NCBI GenBank assembly: GCA_947446025.1
Contig: CANFEY010000006.1
Location: 51,004-115,003 of the forward strand
DNA from: Bryobacterales bacterium
GTDB lineage: Bacteria > Acidobacteriota > Terriglobia > Bryobacterales > Bryobacteraceae
Direction of reading: 5' to 3'
DNA length: 64,000 nt
The notes under the pieces were generated by a model that was not told the DNA's origin, did not search any database, and saw only the letters and a list, made by a program, of their open reading frames with translations. A program made the translations under genes and the position numbers. Shown here in pieces: positions 43,653-52,311 of this stretch (within the stretch, counting starts at the first letter, position 1; the number at the start of each line of letters is the position of its first letter).

Positions 43653-45820
43653 TTCTTCTTGAGCGCGGCTAGGACACGCGCGGGGGTAAGCGGATACTCT
43701 TCCATACGAACACCGGTTGCGTCAAAGAACGCATTGGCCATGGCTGCGGAGGCGGCGGCCATCGTCTCTTCACCCGCTCCGCTGCTGCGTTCGGTGAGGC
43801 GCTGTACAACAACGGGCGTCACCTCCGGGCATTCGTCGAAGCGCAGCACGGGGTAGCTGTTCCAATCGAGCGTGGTCACGCCGGTTTCGTTGAACTTTAC
43901 TTCTTCGAGCAGCAAGCGGCTGACGGTTTGCACAAGTTGTCCTGTGATCTGCGCCTCCACGATTCCGGGATTCACAACCTGCCCGGCATCGAGCGCGCCG
44001 TACATGTGTTTAGCACGTACCTTGCCAGTCTGCTTGTTGACTTCGATGTCGGCCACCGCGGCTCCCCAGGATTGCAGGTGCGTACCCAGGCCGATGCCGC
44101 GCCCTGTGACGAGGTTGGCGTTCGACGGATTCGCGTATGGCTTGCGCGGCGTCCATTTGGCGGCCTGCGCGACCGCGTCCAGCACGCCGAGCCAGCGCAC
44201 GTCCGTCATGTTGCGCTTGCGGAATTCGTAGGGGTCCAGGCCCAGCTCGAAGGCGAGGTGATCGATGGCTTGCTCGGAGGCAAAGGAGAAGGAAAGGTCC
44301 AACGGCGAGCGCAGCCACGCACCGCGCAGGTAGCCCTGCACACTGACTTTGTGGTTGACCAGCTTCAGGTTCGGGATGACGTACATCGAGCCGAGGTTCA
44401 ACGGGCTCACCTGCGCGGCCGCGGCACCGGGCCGCTCGGCGGCGGCGACTCCGGTGAGTTGTTCCGAGGTCTCTACGTTTGCCCAGTTATGTTGCCAGCC
44501 GTGATATTCGTAACTGGTCAGCTTGCCCTGCGCGTCCGCCGTAGCCTTACACTCGCCGATGTGCGCGGGACCGTAGAGATCCCAGCCATGCTCGTCGTGA
44601 CGCATGAACTGCAAGCGGACGGGCTTGCCCGCGAGTTGCGAAAGCAACGCCGCGGCTTGTGCGCAATCATCGTAGCAACTGTGGCCATAGGTTCCCGCGC
44701 CTTCCGCGTATTGAACTCGAATTTGTTGCTGCGTCAAGCCGAGCACCCGAGCCAGTTGTTGGCGGGTGGCGTAGACGTCCTGTGAAGAGGTGATGATGAG
44801 CGCGGAATCGGCCTTGACGTCCGCAAGCGCTCCGTTGGGGGCGAACGGCGCGTGCATCTGATACGGGCCTCGGACCACGCGCGTGACTGTGTGCGCTGCG
44901 TTAGCGGAAGCGAGGTTGCCACGCTCCAGTACGATGCGGTCTTCGGTCTTCTCCGCGCGCATCTGTGTGAACAGCTTGTCGAAGGCGGGCAGCGAGGGCG
45001 TGTTGTCCCAGGTGACCTGCAACTGTTGAGCGGCCTTGACGGCGTCCCACTCGGTGTTCGCCACCACGCCGAGGAAGTCTTCCTTGCGCAACACGCGCGC
45101 GCCGGGGATGTTCTGGATGGACGCTTCGTTGACGCTGACGATCTTCGCTCCGGCTCCGTAAGCGCGCTGACCGCGCGGGCGCACGATGCGGGCATGCAGC
45201 ATGCCGGGGATGCGGGCGTGTTGCAAGTAGGCGTACGAAGCATTGACCTTCGCGGGCGTGTCTTTGCGAGCGGGCCGCTGGCCGACGATTTTGTATTCTG
45301 CCGGTTTCTTCACAGGAGCGTTGCCGGTGAAGGCAAGGTTGAACTGCTTGTCGCCGATGAGCGCTCCGTAGGTGACCGTGCGGCCTCCGCCAGAGACGAT
45401 GCCGCGCGCCACGGTGAGTTGGTCCACTTGTGCGCCCAGTTGCGCCGAGGCCATCTTGAGAAGGGCCTGACGGGCTTCCGCGGCAGCGGTGCGGACTTGC
45501 GGCCCACCGCGCGCGATGGAGGCGCTGGAATAGGTGCCGCCCTGGTTGGGCGTGACGTGCGTGTCCAGGTTGATGGTGCTCAGCTGATCGAGGCCCAGGT
45601 CGAGTTCCTCAGCTGCGATCTGCAGCAACGCAGTCGAGTTTCCCTGGCCGAGTTCAGCGAAGCCGACGTAGAAGGTCGCGGTGTTATCGGCATGAATCGC
45701 CAACCACGTGTCGATCTGATTCGCGTTGGGCGGCCCAGCGACGGGCGTGCGAGTCTGCGCATTGAGTTGGAAACCAATGATGATGGCACCACCGGCCTTC
45801 AGGAATTCTCGCCTAAGCAT
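43649..45820 (-). CDS. Xanthine dehydrogenase-family hydroxylase, molybdopterin-binding large subunit
   Basis: 723 residues, related to isoquinoline 1-oxidoreductase beta (IorB) and aldehyde oxidoreductases. N-terminal MLRREFLKAGGAIIIGF looks like a Tat signal, so the enzyme is probably periplasmic. Landmarks are VGFAELGQGNSTALLQIAAEEL, TPNQGGTYSSASI, GQRPARKDTPAKVNA, and a C-terminal active-site region ERSSGAGEETMAAASAA. It should hydroxylate a (hetero)aromatic carbon or oxidise an aldehyde with water-derived oxygen. Overlaps its Fe-S subunit by 8 bases. Confidence 0.88.
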   Translation of the reverse strand: MLRREFLKAGGAIIIGFQLNAQTRTPVAGPPNANQIDTWLAIHADNTATFYVGFAELGQGNSTALLQIAAEELDLGLDQLSTINLDTHVTPNQGGTYSSASIARGGPQVRTAAAEARQALLKMASAQLGAQVDQLTVARGIVSGGGRTVTYGALIGDKQFNLAFTGNAPVKKPAEYKIVGQRPARKDTPAKVNASYAYLQHARIPGMLHARIVRPRGQRAYGAGAKIVSVNEASIQNIPGARVLRKEDFLGVVANTEWDAVKAAQQLQVTWDNTPSLPAFDKLFTQMRAEKTEDRIVLERGNLASANAAHTVTRVVRGPYQMHAPFAPNGALADVKADSALIITSSQDVYATRQQLARVLGLTQQQIRVQYAEGAGTYGHSCYDDCAQAAALLSQLAGKPVRLQFMRHDEHGWDLYGPAHIGECKATADAQGKLTSYEYHGWQHNWANVETSEQLTGVAAAERPGAAAAQVSPLNLGSMYVIPNLKLVNHKVSVQGYLRGAWLRSPLDLSFSFASEQAIDHLAFELGLDPYEFRKRNMTDVRWLGVLDAVAQAAKWTPRKPYANPSNANLVTGRGIGLGTHLQSWGAAVADIEVNKQTGKVRAKHMYGALDAGQVVNPGIVEAQITGQLVQTVSRLLLEEVKFNETGVTTLDWNSYPVLRFDECPEVTPVVVQRLTERSSGAGEETMAAASAAMANAFFDATGVRMEEYPLTPARVLAALKKK

Positions 45821-46265
45821 TGACCACCCCCGCTGCGCGCTGGATGGCTCGTAGGATGCGCGGGTAGTTCCCGCAGCGGCACAGGTGTCCCTTCATCGCA
45901 GTACGGATCTGCGGCTCAGTGGGCTTCTTGTTTTTCGAGAGCAGCTCCGTGGCCTTGATGATCATTCCGTTGAAACAGTAGCCGCATTGGACGGCTTGTT
46001 CGGCGGTCATGGCCCGGGAAACAGGGTTGTCAGCGGGCAGGCCTTCCAGTGTGGTGATCGATTTGGAGCCCACCGACCGCAGCGGGGTGACACACGACCG
46101 CGTTTCCACGCCGTCGATCAACACCGAACACGATCCGCACTGGGCCAGCCCACAGCCGAAGCGCGGCCCTTTCAGTTCCAGGTCATTCATCAACACGTAC
46201 AACAACGGAGTATCAGGAGCCGAGGGAACCTCGCGCTGCCGCCCGTTGACACGAATGGTCGCCAT
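45813..46265 (-). CDS. (2Fe-2S) small subunit of the molybdenum hydroxylase
   Basis: 150 residues from ATG 46265. Ferredoxin-type cluster: GPRFGCGLAQCGSCSVLIDG, then SC; second cluster domain: QCGYCFNGMIIKA and GHLCRCGNYPRI. Typical two-[2Fe-2S] subunit of IorA/CoxS type. No signal peptide of its own, so it would be co-exported with the Tat-bearing large subunit. First gene of the operon Fe-S, Mo subunit, PcaH-like, PcaG-like. No FAD subunit is present, as in IorAB. Confidence 0.93.
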   Translation of the reverse strand: MATIRVNGRQREVPSAPDTPLLYVLMNDLELKGPRFGCGLAQCGSCSVLIDGVETRSCVTPLRSVGSKSITTLEGLPADNPVSRAMTAEQAVQCGYCFNGMIIKATELLSKNKKPTEPQIRTAMKGHLCRCGNYPRILRAIQRAAGVVNA

Positions 46266-46330
46266 GGGGACAGGGTAACAAGATTCTGCATCCCCAGCCG
46301 TTTCGTGGCATCCCACAGGTAGAGGGATTT

Positions 46331-46702
46331 ATGACGTCACCTTCCGGAATTTCGGCGGCGATTCCAGAGCCGTTGCCCACGGACAGCTTGGTGAACCTGA
46401 ATGATCTCGCGGCTGGCTCAACCATTGAGGTTGAAACCAAGAGCCGGCGCTACCACATCGAATGCCTGGGCGGAAGTTCCGTGCGTATCTCCGGGCACCC
46501 GGATTACTGCCCCACGCCGGTTGCGGCCCATGTGCAAGGGTCCATCAGCCGGGAAGCCGGGCTGGAACTTGGCTTGATCCAATGCGGCAGCCGCTTGTTG
46601 ATCTTCCTGGGCGGGAATCAGCCCGTCACAACCTCGCGGGTGTTGAGCATCCGCGTTCAGCCGCCATCGGACCAGCCGAAGTCTGCCATCAGCATTCACT
46701 AA
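46331..46702 (+). CDS. Conserved acidobacterial protein of unknown function
   Basis: 123 residues, cytoplasmic, ribosome binding site GAGGGA. Beta-rich core VETKSRRYHIECLGGSSVRISGHPDYCPTPV and LELGLIQCGSRLLIFLGG. I recall similar short proteins in Acidobacteria without an assigned role. Divergently transcribed from the hydroxylase operon with 65 bases between. It could be a regulator or ligand binder, but no HTH is visible. Confidence 0.65.
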   Translation: MTSPSGISAAIPEPLPTDSLVNLNDLAAGSTIEVETKSRRYHIECLGGSSVRISGHPDYCPTPVAAHVQGSISREAGLELGLIQCGSRLLIFLGGNQPVTTSRVLSIRVQPPSDQPKSAISIH

Positions 46703-46705
46703 GAA

Positions 46706-46770
46706 GGCAGGCGGAAGCGCCTGCCCCACCTTCTCTTGTGGTCGTGCGGGCGGTTTCGCCTGCGATCTGC
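46706..46770 (-). repeat. Dispersed palindromic intergenic repeat, copy B (inverted)
   Basis: GGCAGGCGGAAGCGCCTGCCCCACC and GCGGGCGGTTTCGCCTGCGATCTGC, the reverse complement of the two modules of copy A at 10095-10174. The first module is itself a strong palindrome and the second can form a stem through GGCGG/CCGCC-type pairing. Confidence 0.75.
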
Positions 46771-46839
46771 TCTGCGGCATAAAAGCGGACGCCTTGCATC
46801 CGGTGCCGATGGGCAGTAAGATTCTCTTGGAGGCTGGCA

Positions 46840-48171
46840 ATGAAGCTCTTACAGCGAATCTGGATTTCGGCTGCGGTGGCAATGGGGGCGGATGCTCCGG
46901 TCACCTTCAACAAAGACGTGCTGCCGGTGCTGCAGGCCAACTGCCAAGTGTGCCATCGTCCGGGCGAAGTGGCTCCCATGTCGCTGATGACGTATGCCGA
47001 GGCCCGGCCATACGCGCGCGCGATGAAAAATGCCGTGGTCACCGGGAAGATGCCGCCGTGGTTCGCGGATAAAAACGTGGGGCACTTTAAGAACGACAAG
47101 ACGCTGAGCGCCGACGCGGTGCGCGTGCTCTCCGCCTGGGCCGATGCGGGCGCGCCGGAGGGCAACGGCAAGGACAAGCCGGCGGCTCGCGCGTTTAACA
47201 GCGGCTGGAACATCAAGCCGGACGTGGTGGTGGAGATGCCGAAGCCGTTTGAGCTTCCCGCCAAGGGGACCATCAACTACAAGTTTGTCGTGGTGAAGAC
47301 GAACTTTGACCGCGACATGTGGGTGTCCGCCGCCGAGATGCGGGCAGGCAACACGGAAGTGCTGCATCATGGCAAGGTGTGGGTGCGGCCTCCGGGCTCG
47401 CAATGGCTGTCCAAGGCCGTCTACGGGGAAGCTTATGAAGTGGAAACGCAGCGCGACATCATCGGGCGCAATGCGGGCGAAGAGGGCAACGATATCCTGG
47501 GCAAGTTCAACCCTGGCCTGGGTCCGCAGTACTTTGACAGCGAGGGAGCGGCAAAGTTCATCCCCAAAGGATCGGACCTGGTGTTCGAGTTGCACTACAC
47601 AACCAATGGCAAGAACCCCACCTCGGACGCCTCGAAGGTGGGCTTCGTGCTGGCCAAGAATCCGCCCAAGACACGCTACTATTTCAATCCTGGACCGACG
47701 GCGTTGAATCTGGCAATTCCGGCTCGGGACGGGAATGCGGAGGTGGTCAGCGAGATCACGGTGCAGCAGGACATGAAACTGGTCTACGCCCAGCCGCACA
47801 TGCACGTACGCGGCAAGGACTTCGAACTGCGGTTGATTTATCCCACCGGCGAGATGCAATCGGTACTAAAGGGCAAGTGGGATTTCGAATGGCAGATGGG
47901 GTACGAGTTCGAAAAGCCGATTGTGATGCCCAAGGGCACGCGCATGGTGGCAATTTCGCATTTCGACAATTCGGCGAATAACCGCTTCAATCCGGACCCG
48001 GCGGCGAAGGTAATTTGGGGGCCGCAGAATTGGGACGAGATGAGCAACGTGTTTATCGGGGTGACGTTCGATGTGAACATTGACCCGAACGTGGTGTTCG
48101 GCCGGTCGGGTCCCAGCAATCTGCCCAGGGGCGATTCCGGGCCGACGCTTTCGGCGTTGCAGCTGAAGTAA
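46840..48171 (+). CDS. Exported cytochrome c / copper-type PHM-like oxidoreductase
   Basis: 443 residues with a signal peptide (MKLLQRIWISAAVAMGADA). One cytochrome-type heme motif CQVCH at about 35-39, inside TFNKDVLPVLQANCQVCHRPGEVAPM. The downstream part has VLHHGKVWVRPPG, FELHYTTNG and QPHMHVRGKDFEL, which are the His/Met copper-ligand patterns of ascorbate-dependent monooxygenase-like proteins common in Acidobacteria and Planctomycetes. Electron transfer from heme to copper site is plausible; substrate unknown. Confidence 0.83.
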   Translation: MKLLQRIWISAAVAMGADAPVTFNKDVLPVLQANCQVCHRPGEVAPMSLMTYAEARPYARAMKNAVVTGKMPPWFADKNVGHFKNDKTLSADAVRVLSAWADAGAPEGNGKDKPAARAFNSGWNIKPDVVVEMPKPFELPAKGTINYKFVVVKTNFDRDMWVSAAEMRAGNTEVLHHGKVWVRPPGSQWLSKAVYGEAYEVETQRDIIGRNAGEEGNDILGKFNPGLGPQYFDSEGAAKFIPKGSDLVFELHYTTNGKNPTSDASKVGFVLAKNPPKTRYYFNPGPTALNLAIPARDGNAEVVSEITVQQDMKLVYAQPHMHVRGKDFELRLIYPTGEMQSVLKGKWDFEWQMGYEFEKPIVMPKGTRMVAISHFDNSANNRFNPDPAAKVIWGPQNWDEMSNVFIGVTFDVNIDPNVVFGRSGPSNLPRGDSGPTLSALQLK

Positions 48172-48179
48172 AAAAGTTC

Positions 48180-48207
48180 TGGACTCTGCTGTGGGATAGA
48201 GCATAAT
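48180..48207 (+). promoter_or_regulatory. Sigma70-like promoter before pal
   Basis: TGGACT (48180-48185) and CATAAT (48202-48207) with a 16-base spacer, 17 bases before the pal ATG at 48225. GAGGG serves as ribosome binding site. Confidence 0.4.
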
Positions 48208-48224
48208 AGTCAGCGAGGGTGAGG

Positions 48225-48827
48225 ATGAAAACGACCGTTCTTCTTGTAACTGGACTTTGCTTGATCGCAACCGGGTGTAAGCCGAAGGCTGTGGCAACCG
48301 GGGGAGGCACGACGCAGATTGCGGCACCAGTCGCTCCGCCGGAGGCACCGAAGCCTAAGCCGCAGCCGACGCCGACAGCGAAAGCCGAGGCTCCCAAGCC
48401 GGTAACCCAAGCCAAAGCTCAGCCGGCAGCGGAGGCGAAGAAGCTCACGCCGCAGCAGCGCACGGATCTGAACACGCTTCTGGCGAAGCTGGCGGACGCC
48501 TTCTTCGACTACAACCAGACCACCATCCGGGCGGACGCCTCGACGACCCTGGGGGCTAATGTCACCGCGATCCGCAACATCCTGGCGGAGTACCCGACCG
48601 AGAAGTTGCTGATCGAAGGGCACGCCGATGAGCGCGGGTCCTCTGAGTACAACCTTGCGTTGGCCGACAAGCGCAGCCGCTCGGCGCAGGAATTTCTGGC
48701 CACCCGGGGGATTCCGCAATCGCAGCTGAGCATCCTGAGCTACGGCGAAGAGCGGCCTGCGTGTACGGATCAGACCGAGGCTTGCTTTCAGCAGAATCGG
48801 CGCGTTCACATCGCTGTGGCGCCATAG
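48225..48827 (+). CDS. pal: Peptidoglycan-associated lipoprotein, OmpA family
   Basis: 200 residues. Lipobox LIATGC gives a lipidated N-terminus; a Pro/Lys-rich linker follows (about 35-75), then the OmpA-like peptidoglycan-binding domain. It shows FDYNQTTIRADA, IEGHADERGSSEYNLALADKRSRSAQEFL and the C-terminal NRRVHI. Anchors the outer membrane to peptidoglycan with Tol proteins. Tol/YbgF genes are not adjacent. Confidence 0.93.
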   Translation: MKTTVLLVTGLCLIATGCKPKAVATGGGTTQIAAPVAPPEAPKPKPQPTPTAKAEAPKPVTQAKAQPAAEAKKLTPQQRTDLNTLLAKLADAFFDYNQTTIRADASTTLGANVTAIRNILAEYPTEKLLIEGHADERGSSEYNLALADKRSRSAQEFLATRGIPQSQLSILSYGEERPACTDQTEACFQQNRRVHIAVAP

Positions 48828-48843
48828 GGGCAAGTATTTTGTG

Positions 48844-48865
48844 GCCCCAGGCTTACGCTTGGGGC
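48844..48865. repeat. GCCCC palindrome, single hairpin of the dispersed family
   Basis: GCCCCAGGCTTACGCTTGGGGC: near-perfect stem with the same central 'cttacgc' as the elements at 27.4 and 42.4 kb. Lies after pal and may serve as its terminator. Confidence 0.7.
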
Positions 48866-48891
48866 TACAGCGTTGCAACCATTCCGCCGTT

Positions 48892-49581
48892 ATGGTGAAG
48901 TGGGAGTATGCCTCGCGTGAAACTTCTGGTTTGTTTTCCCTTTTGTTCCTGCTCGGAGCCTGTACCAGGGACCCGCACGCACTTGCGGTCCGGTACGTGG
49001 AGAACGGAAACAAGTTCTTCGAGCGGGAAAAATACAAAGAAGCATCGCTGATGTACCGGCGTGCCGTGGCCGCCAACGCGGGCCCGTTGTTCGGGGAGGC
49101 CTACTACCGGCTTGGCCTGACGGCGATGAAACTATCCGACGTAGGCAGTGCTTACCGGGCATTTGTGCGCGCGGTGGAACTGCAAAAGAACAACGTCGAT
49201 GCGCTCACCAAGACGGCGGATATTGAGATCCTGGCGGCCACGCAGGGCGGCAAGCAAGGGGACAGTTTCTTACAGAGCGCGAAGGACCGCGCCACGCAAC
49301 TGCTCAAGATGAAGGACGGTTCCTACGATGGGTACCGCATGCTGGGGCAGATCGCGCTGCTGAACAAACAGCCGGTCGAAGCGGTGCACAATCTGGAACT
49401 GGCGAACAAGATCAAGCCCGATCAAGCGCCCTTGATTCTGGCGTATTTTACGGCTCTGGTGCAGAACAATCAGTTTGCCGAAGCCGAGGTCGCGGCAAAA
49501 TCGCTCATCGCCAAACAGAAAGACTACGGAAGAACTCCCGTCGGGATCACAAAGGAAATTCCGAATGAAACCAAACCCTAA
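48892..49581 (+). CDS. TPR lipoprotein, 3'-truncated by an inserted AT-rich segment
   Basis: 229 residues. Signal with lipobox LLGAC, then VRYVENGNKFFEREKYKEASLMYRRAV and further TPR units (GEAYYRLGLTAMKL, AYRAFVRAVELQKNNVDAL, YDGYRMLGQIALL). Acidobacterial relatives are much longer. Homology ends near AKQKDYG (about 49525) and the last 18 codons (RTPVGITKEIPNETKP) look foreign. A matching C-terminal remnant lies at 49826-49975, so the original gene has lost its middle. The product may be non-functional. Confidence 0.75.
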   Translation: MVKWEYASRETSGLFSLLFLLGACTRDPHALAVRYVENGNKFFEREKYKEASLMYRRAVAANAGPLFGEAYYRLGLTAMKLSDVGSAYRAFVRAVELQKNNVDALTKTADIEILAATQGGKQGDSFLQSAKDRATQLLKMKDGSYDGYRMLGQIALLNKQPVEAVHNLELANKIKPDQAPLILAYFTALVQNNQFAEAEVAAKSLIAKQKDYGRTPVGITKEIPNETKP

Positions 49582-49777
49582 TCTCTATTTAGAAACCAAT
49601 CCAGAAGGCGAGACAATACGTCTGTATGAGCATGTGGACGGTTTCTTTGTTCTTGAGGGGAAATACCCTACTGGAATCATTGATCCTTTTGTGCGTGGTC
49701 CAAAAGAAGTTTCAGAATTGGAAGATCTTGCACAAAGTTTCCAGCGCGGTGTACGTCTAGACAAAATTTTTATTTAA
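49565..49777 (+). CDS. Small ORF of unknown function inside the AT-rich insertion
   Basis: 70 residues (starts MKPNPNLYLETNPEG, ends GVRLDKIFI). Codon use is AT-rich and unlike any neighbour. It begins inside the last codons of the truncated TPR gene. No family recognised. It is either a captured foreign gene or incidental coding in inserted DNA. Confidence 0.4.
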   Translation: MKPNPNLYLETNPEGETIRLYEHVDGFFVLEGKYPTGIIDPFVRGPKEVSELEDLAQSFQRGVRLDKIFI

Positions 49778-49825
49778 AATAGTTCTTGCTTTTTCCGAAT
49801 TTCGGAATATGATCGAGTTTGTCCA

Positions 49826-49975
49826 GGCAGCCCGGTCTACCGGATGCACTACGCCATGGCCCTGAAACAGAAGGGCGACCTTCCTGCCGCCAAGCGCGAG
49901 CTCGAGGCGGCACTCAACAGCGGACCCTCCAAGGACGAAGCTGCCAAAATTCAAGAATTGCTGCGGACGCTGTAG
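49826..49975 (+). pseudogene. C-terminal remnant of the TPR lipoprotein gene
   Basis: In-frame 49-codon stretch ending in TAG: PVYRMHYAMALKQKGDLPAAKRELEAALNSGPSKDEAAKIQELLRTL. This is the typical final TPR of long acidobacterial TPR lipoproteins. It is GC-rich like the host genome, and follows directly on the AT-rich segment. It has no plausible start of its own. Confidence 0.8.
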
Positions 49976-49993
49976 GCCGGCCGGTACCTCATT

Positions 49994-50647
49994 TTGACGT
50001 CGACTCCTTACGTTGCCCCGTTCGTAGTGTTTGTGGGCTTCATGGCCCTGCACTCCATGGCGGGCCTTCCGGCGCTGGCTGAGCAGGCATTGTGGCTCGC
50101 GGGCATGTGCGCCGTCATCGCCTTGGTGGCGCGGCCAGTGCTGGACTTCCGCGTACGGAAGTGGGGTCTCAGCTTGGCGCTGGGAATCGGCGTATTCCTG
50201 CTGTGGATCGCCCCCGACCTGCTGATTCCCGGCTACCGCTCGCACTGGCTGTTTTCGAATTCCATCACCGGGTCCGTAGCAGCAGGTCTGGCGGAAGCGG
50301 ATCGCTCAAACACCGCGGTTCTCCTCTTGTGCGGGCTGCGGGCCGCCTTGATCGTGCCCATCGTCGAAGAACTGTTCTGGCGGGCCTGGCTGATGCGCTG
50401 GCTGGTCAACGAGCAATTCTGGAAAGTGGAGCTGGGCGCCTACGCCCCCAAGGCTTTCTGGCTGGTGGCCGTGATGTTCGCGGTGGAACATGGACCCTAC
50501 TGGGACGTGGGGCTAGCCTGCGGGATTCTTTACAATTGGTGGATGGTACGCACCAAGAGCCTTGGAGATCTCATCCTGGTTCATGGTGTGACCAATGCCT
50601 GCCTGAGCGTCTATGTGGTCGCGGCGGGGAAATGGGAATACTGGTAA
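49994..50647 (+). CDS. CAAX prenyl protease-related membrane protein (PEP-CTERM/exosortase-associated type)
   Basis: 217 residues with TTG start, six to seven membrane helices. CPBP/CAAX motifs are present: EELFWRAWLMRW (EExxxR-type), FAVEHG, and LVHGVTNACLSVYV (HxxxN). The length and the WKVELGAYAPKAFW stretch fit the TIGR03008 group that accompanies exosortase loci. No exosortase gene is in the window, but the EPS export operon at 18.4-21.8 kb is the usual partner of such systems. Confidence 0.8.
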   Translation: MTSTPYVAPFVVFVGFMALHSMAGLPALAEQALWLAGMCAVIALVARPVLDFRVRKWGLSLALGIGVFLLWIAPDLLIPGYRSHWLFSNSITGSVAAGLAEADRSNTAVLLLCGLRAALIVPIVEELFWRAWLMRWLVNEQFWKVELGAYAPKAFWLVAVMFAVEHGPYWDVGLACGILYNWWMVRTKSLGDLILVHGVTNACLSVYVVAAGKWEYW

Positions 50648-50658
50648 CACAACAAAAC

Positions 50659-51462
50659 ATGATTGAACAGATACGGCCCGGCACGTCTGCATCCGGCGCG
50701 CGCGTGGCCATTTTCGATTTCGACGGAACCATTTCACTGATCCGCTCCGGGTGGGTGGACGTGATGGTGCCCATGATGGTGGAAATCCTGGCGGACCTGA
50801 AGACCGGTGAATCGGAAGCCAGCCTGCGGGAAGTGGTACACGAATTTGTGTGGCGGCTCACCGGCAAAGAGACCATCTACCAGATGATGGAGTTCGCGGA
50901 CAATGTGCGGTCGCGCGGCGGCACTGCGAAGCAGCCGAGCGAGTACAAGAAAATGTATCTGGACCTGCTATGGGTCAAGATCCGCGGCCGGGTGGAGGAG
51001 TTGCGCCAGGGCAATGCCTCGCCCGAGCAGTATCTGGTCCCCGGCGCGCGGCAGTTGCTGGAAGGCTTGAAAAACCAGGGTCTGAAGATGTATCTGGCCA
51101 GCGGCACCGATCACGCGAACGTCGTCGAAGAATCGGGTTTGCTGGACGTCTCGCGCTACTTTGACGGCGGCGTATTCGGCGCCCAGGATGACCTCACCAG
51201 CTTTTCCAAGAAGCTGCTCATCCAGCGCATCATCTCCGGAACCGACGTCGCGGGCCACCAGATTGTGGGCTTCGGCGACGGGTATGTGGAGATCGAAGAA
51301 GTGAAGCTGGTGGGCGGCATCGCGGTGGGCGTGGCGACCAAAGAGCCGGCCTGCGCGGAAGTCGACGATTGGAAGCGAGACCGGCTGGTGGGCGTGGGAG
51401 CCGACTTCATTGTCCCGAACTTTGAGCGGCACGCGGAGTTGACCGGACTGCTGTTTGCATGA
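50659..51462 (+). CDS. HAD-superfamily hydrolase
   Basis: 267 residues from ATG 50659 (an in-frame ATG at 50632 is an alternative; neither has a strong SD). HAD motif I VAIFDFDGTIS, motif II region YLASGTDH, and motif IV region GFGDGYVEIEE; a helical cap of about 120 residues lies between. Cytoplasmic phosphatase-type enzyme. Overlaps the ROK kinase gene by 4 bases, suggesting a sugar-phosphate pathway in which phosphatase and kinase are co-expressed. Confidence 0.85.
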   Translation: MIEQIRPGTSASGARVAIFDFDGTISLIRSGWVDVMVPMMVEILADLKTGESEASLREVVHEFVWRLTGKETIYQMMEFADNVRSRGGTAKQPSEYKKMYLDLLWVKIRGRVEELRQGNASPEQYLVPGARQLLEGLKNQGLKMYLASGTDHANVVEESGLLDVSRYFDGGVFGAQDDLTSFSKKLLIQRIISGTDVAGHQIVGFGDGYVEIEEVKLVGGIAVGVATKEPACAEVDDWKRDRLVGVGADFIVPNFERHAELTGLLFA

Positions 51463-52295
51463 AGACGCTGGCCATCGACATCGGCGGGACCAAGCTCGCG
51501 CTGGCGTTGTTTGAGGATGGCAAGATCGTGCAACAAGCGCGACGGCCCACGGACCGGGAGCGCGGTCCAGCCTATGCGCTGCCTGAGATCGCTGCCATCG
51601 CAAAGCAATGGTCTGGCTTCGAGGCGTGCGGCGTAGGCTTCGGCGGACCGGTGGATTTCGACAACCAGCGGGTGGCGCTCTCCACACATGCCGCCGGTTG
51701 GGACGGCTTCCCCCTCCGGGACCACTTACAGGCAGTGCTGGGAGTGCCCGTCATCATCGACAACGACGCCAACGTTGCGGCGCTGGGCGAATCCCGCTTC
51801 GGTGCCGGTGTCGGCCAGCTTCCGATGTTCTACATAACAGTTTCCACGGGCGTCGGCGGAGGGTTGGTCCTGGCGGACGGCTGCGTCTATCGCGGCGCGA
51901 ATTCGTGGGCCTGCGAGATCGGGCACTTGACGATTCGTCCCGGCGGCCCGGAGTGCCTGTGCGGCGCGCGCGGATGCCTGGAGCGCATGTGCTGCGGCCT
52001 GTGGCTGGAGCGTGACCACGGGCAGTCTCCCCGCGCTTTGTTCGAGGACGCCGCGTTTGTAGAGCGCTACGTGGTGGACCTGGCTCTGGGCGTGAAGGCG
52101 GCGCTGATGCTGCTGAATCCCGCCGTGGTGGTCATCGGCGGCGGAATCGCGCAGGCGGGCGACCGGTTGTTCGTCCCCTTGCGGGAAGAATTGGCCCGTC
52201 AGTGGCCGGATTGGTCAGGCGCGCGGACCGAAGTGCTGCAAGCGGCGCTGGGAGAACACAGTGTGTTGTGGGGCGCGTACGCCCTGACCGAATGA
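51459..52295 (+). CDS. ROK-family sugar kinase
   Basis: 278 residues. N-terminal phosphate loop DIGGTKLALALF; GVGFGGPVD; IIDNDANVAALGE with catalytic Asp; TVSTGVGGGLV; then the zinc-binding signature PECLCGARGCLERM. Glucokinase/N-acetyl-hexosamine kinase-like or a sugar-acid kinase. No HTH domain, so an enzyme rather than a repressor. Coupled to the HAD gene. Confidence 0.9.
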   Translation: MKTLAIDIGGTKLALALFEDGKIVQQARRPTDRERGPAYALPEIAAIAKQWSGFEACGVGFGGPVDFDNQRVALSTHAAGWDGFPLRDHLQAVLGVPVIIDNDANVAALGESRFGAGVGQLPMFYITVSTGVGGGLVLADGCVYRGANSWACEIGHLTIRPGGPECLCGARGCLERMCCGLWLERDHGQSPRALFEDAAFVERYVVDLALGVKAALMLLNPAVVVIGGGIAQAGDRLFVPLREELARQWPDWSGARTEVLQAALGEHSVLWGAYALTE

Positions 52296-52311
52296 CGGGG
52301 GGACAGCAATA

